Source: Maylandia zebra
Lineage: Eukaryota; Chordata; Actinopteri; Cichliformes; Cichlidae
Direction of reading: 5' to 3'
DNA length: 64,000 nucleotides
NCBI RefSeq assembly: GCF_041146795.1
Contig: NC_135174.1
Span: 19,896,878 to 19,960,877 of the forward strand
Both the position numbers and the translations under genes were made by a program. Of the stretch, positions 62,883 through 64,000 are shown piece by piece. Each line of letters starts with the position of its first letter. Position 1 is the stretch's first letter. The notes under the pieces were generated by a model. It saw nothing but the letters and a program-made list of their open reading frames with translations, had not been told where the DNA came from and searched no databases.

Positions 62883-64000
62883 GGCTAAAAATTGATCATT
62901 GGTTGAATTTTGGGTGTGCCGCCCTGCCTGCCATGAGAGAAGACAGACACACAAGCAGAGTGGCAGCATTCGTCGCTCTGTGAGCAGCAGGCATAGAGGA
63001 GCTTCACCAGTACAGAGACAACTCTCAGGCAGATGCCACTATAAATAATGCATGAACAATAGAGCCAGCAGAAGAACCTTGGAACAACTAATTATTCAGC
63101 CCGACATTTCAGCAACTCACAGCGAAGTTAATAGCTAAAAAAGATGGAATTCAGGCCATGATCGCTGCTGATGTGAGTTAACACTGACGTTGTAGGAACA
63201 GCCAAGCTCCATTATGAGACGCATTAATCTACACCTAACACAACAAGTTGCTTTCTCTTGCTCATACTAAAACAAAACTAAAATGCATGTTTGGACTGTT
63301 CAGAAGATCTTTATGAAAACGCAAATGTCTTTCTCTTGCTACCCAGTGATAAGTGCTCCTCCATAAGAGCAACTACAAAAAAAGCACTCTTTCCACTCAA
63401 TTAAGAATCACCAACGGTGGTGCTCCTCCTACTATGAGTCGAATCTGAGTAGCCCCAAACACTCGCAGCAAACCTCGGCACCGGTAAAAGACATGCATGG
63501 TAATCACAAGAGGACAAAAAGGCATCTCATTCCACCACTTCTGCCATTTTGATCTCATTAGTGTGCAACGAGAAAAAAAACACAGATAGCTGATGTGATA
63601 GGCTGATCAGATTCACAGCAGAGGAAATACGGATAACTATTAGCTCGTTTAACGTTTATGGTTTGTCTCATCTTAATTTTCAACCCTCGCTCTGTCGTTC
63701 ACTTTTAACTGGAAATAGGCCTCATTATCATATTTCCAGCAATTGCATACTGTTTTCTTCCTCTAATTTTTCATATCCGTAATTACATTGGCTGTTAGCG
63801 CAGGAGCATAAATCCTGTGGGAGGCTAATAAATGGCTGAGGTTGATGACAGGAGCAGAAAAAACCCACAGCTGGCAGTGTGTCTTTGAGCTAAGTAAAGG
63901 AGCTCAGTGTCATGATGAAACAGCATCATGTTTGCCGTTCATACGCAGAAAAAACAGGGTGAGCCCTGGACTTGCATTTATCAGAACCCTCACTTTGGAG

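Larger units (their letters stand above)
53147..64000 (-). other. spock2: spock2 5' intron, remainder of window
   Basis: I looked for the upstream spock2 exons (the FRD-ending exon, the MEDEQWL region and the signal peptide) on the - strand and did not find them, so this is probably one long intron extending past the window. It contains a CA-rich tract (about 53622-53650), a dispersed repeat (55535-55633), a G tract (57737-57756), and TTA/CTT simple tracts near 62760-62882. No other gene is supported. Confidence 0.55.

Overview
The window is vertebrate genomic DNA, almost certainly from a teleost fish and probably a percomorph. Genes are split by GT-AG introns, gene density is moderate, and the mobile elements are a typical teleost mix: a Rex3/RTE LINE, L2-like LINE relics, Tc1/mariner, hAT, and a Ty3/gypsy relic. 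The species cannot be fixed from sequence alone. Every gene call rests on reading exons, splice sites and reading phase by eye and on remembered vertebrate families; no search was run.

Layout. Four genes lie on the + strand in series. (1) A nodal-related TGF-beta ligand (1-4011), entered part way through its first exon. (2) lrrc20, a small leucine-rich-repeat protein (coding 7325-8324). (3) ppa1, cytosolic inorganic pyrophosphatase (coding 10751-13582). (4) sar1a, the COPII small GTPase (coding 16306-19417). The other half of the window is one large gene on the - strand, spock2 (testican-2). Its stop codon is at 26160 and its coding exons run up to 53146; the exons for roughly the first 64 residues are not found and presumably lie beyond 64000. 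sar1a and spock2 are therefore tail to tail. From memory, the neighbourhood nodal / lrrc20 / ppa1 / sar1a / spock2 matches human 10q22, which supports reading the ligand as the ndr2 (cyclops) type rather than ndr1 or spaw. The five genes do not form one pathway: they cover morphogen signalling, an LRR protein of unclear role, phosphate metabolism, ER export and extracellular-matrix proteoglycan.

Mobile DNA. A 1605-bp Tc1 element with an intact 340-residue transposase and almost identical 200-bp inverted repeats sits downstream of sar1a. A 5'-truncated but uninterrupted Rex3-type LINE with a 12-bp target duplication lies in a spock2 intron. A 1365-bp non-autonomous hAT element with a perfect 8-bp target duplication, a gypsy relic and an old Tc1-like relic lie in the 11.6-kb spock2 intron. 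Small MITE-like elements lie in ppa1 and spock2 introns.

Most interesting signals: a 9-base microexon in spock2 (codons Glu-Val-Glu) with UGC repeats before its acceptor, as expected of neural microexons; two GC-AG introns, in ppa1 and spock2, both fixed by reading phase; and the apparently young Tc1 and Rex3 copies. I found no convincing undescribed multi-gene system; this is mostly an ordinary conserved vertebrate block with informative details.
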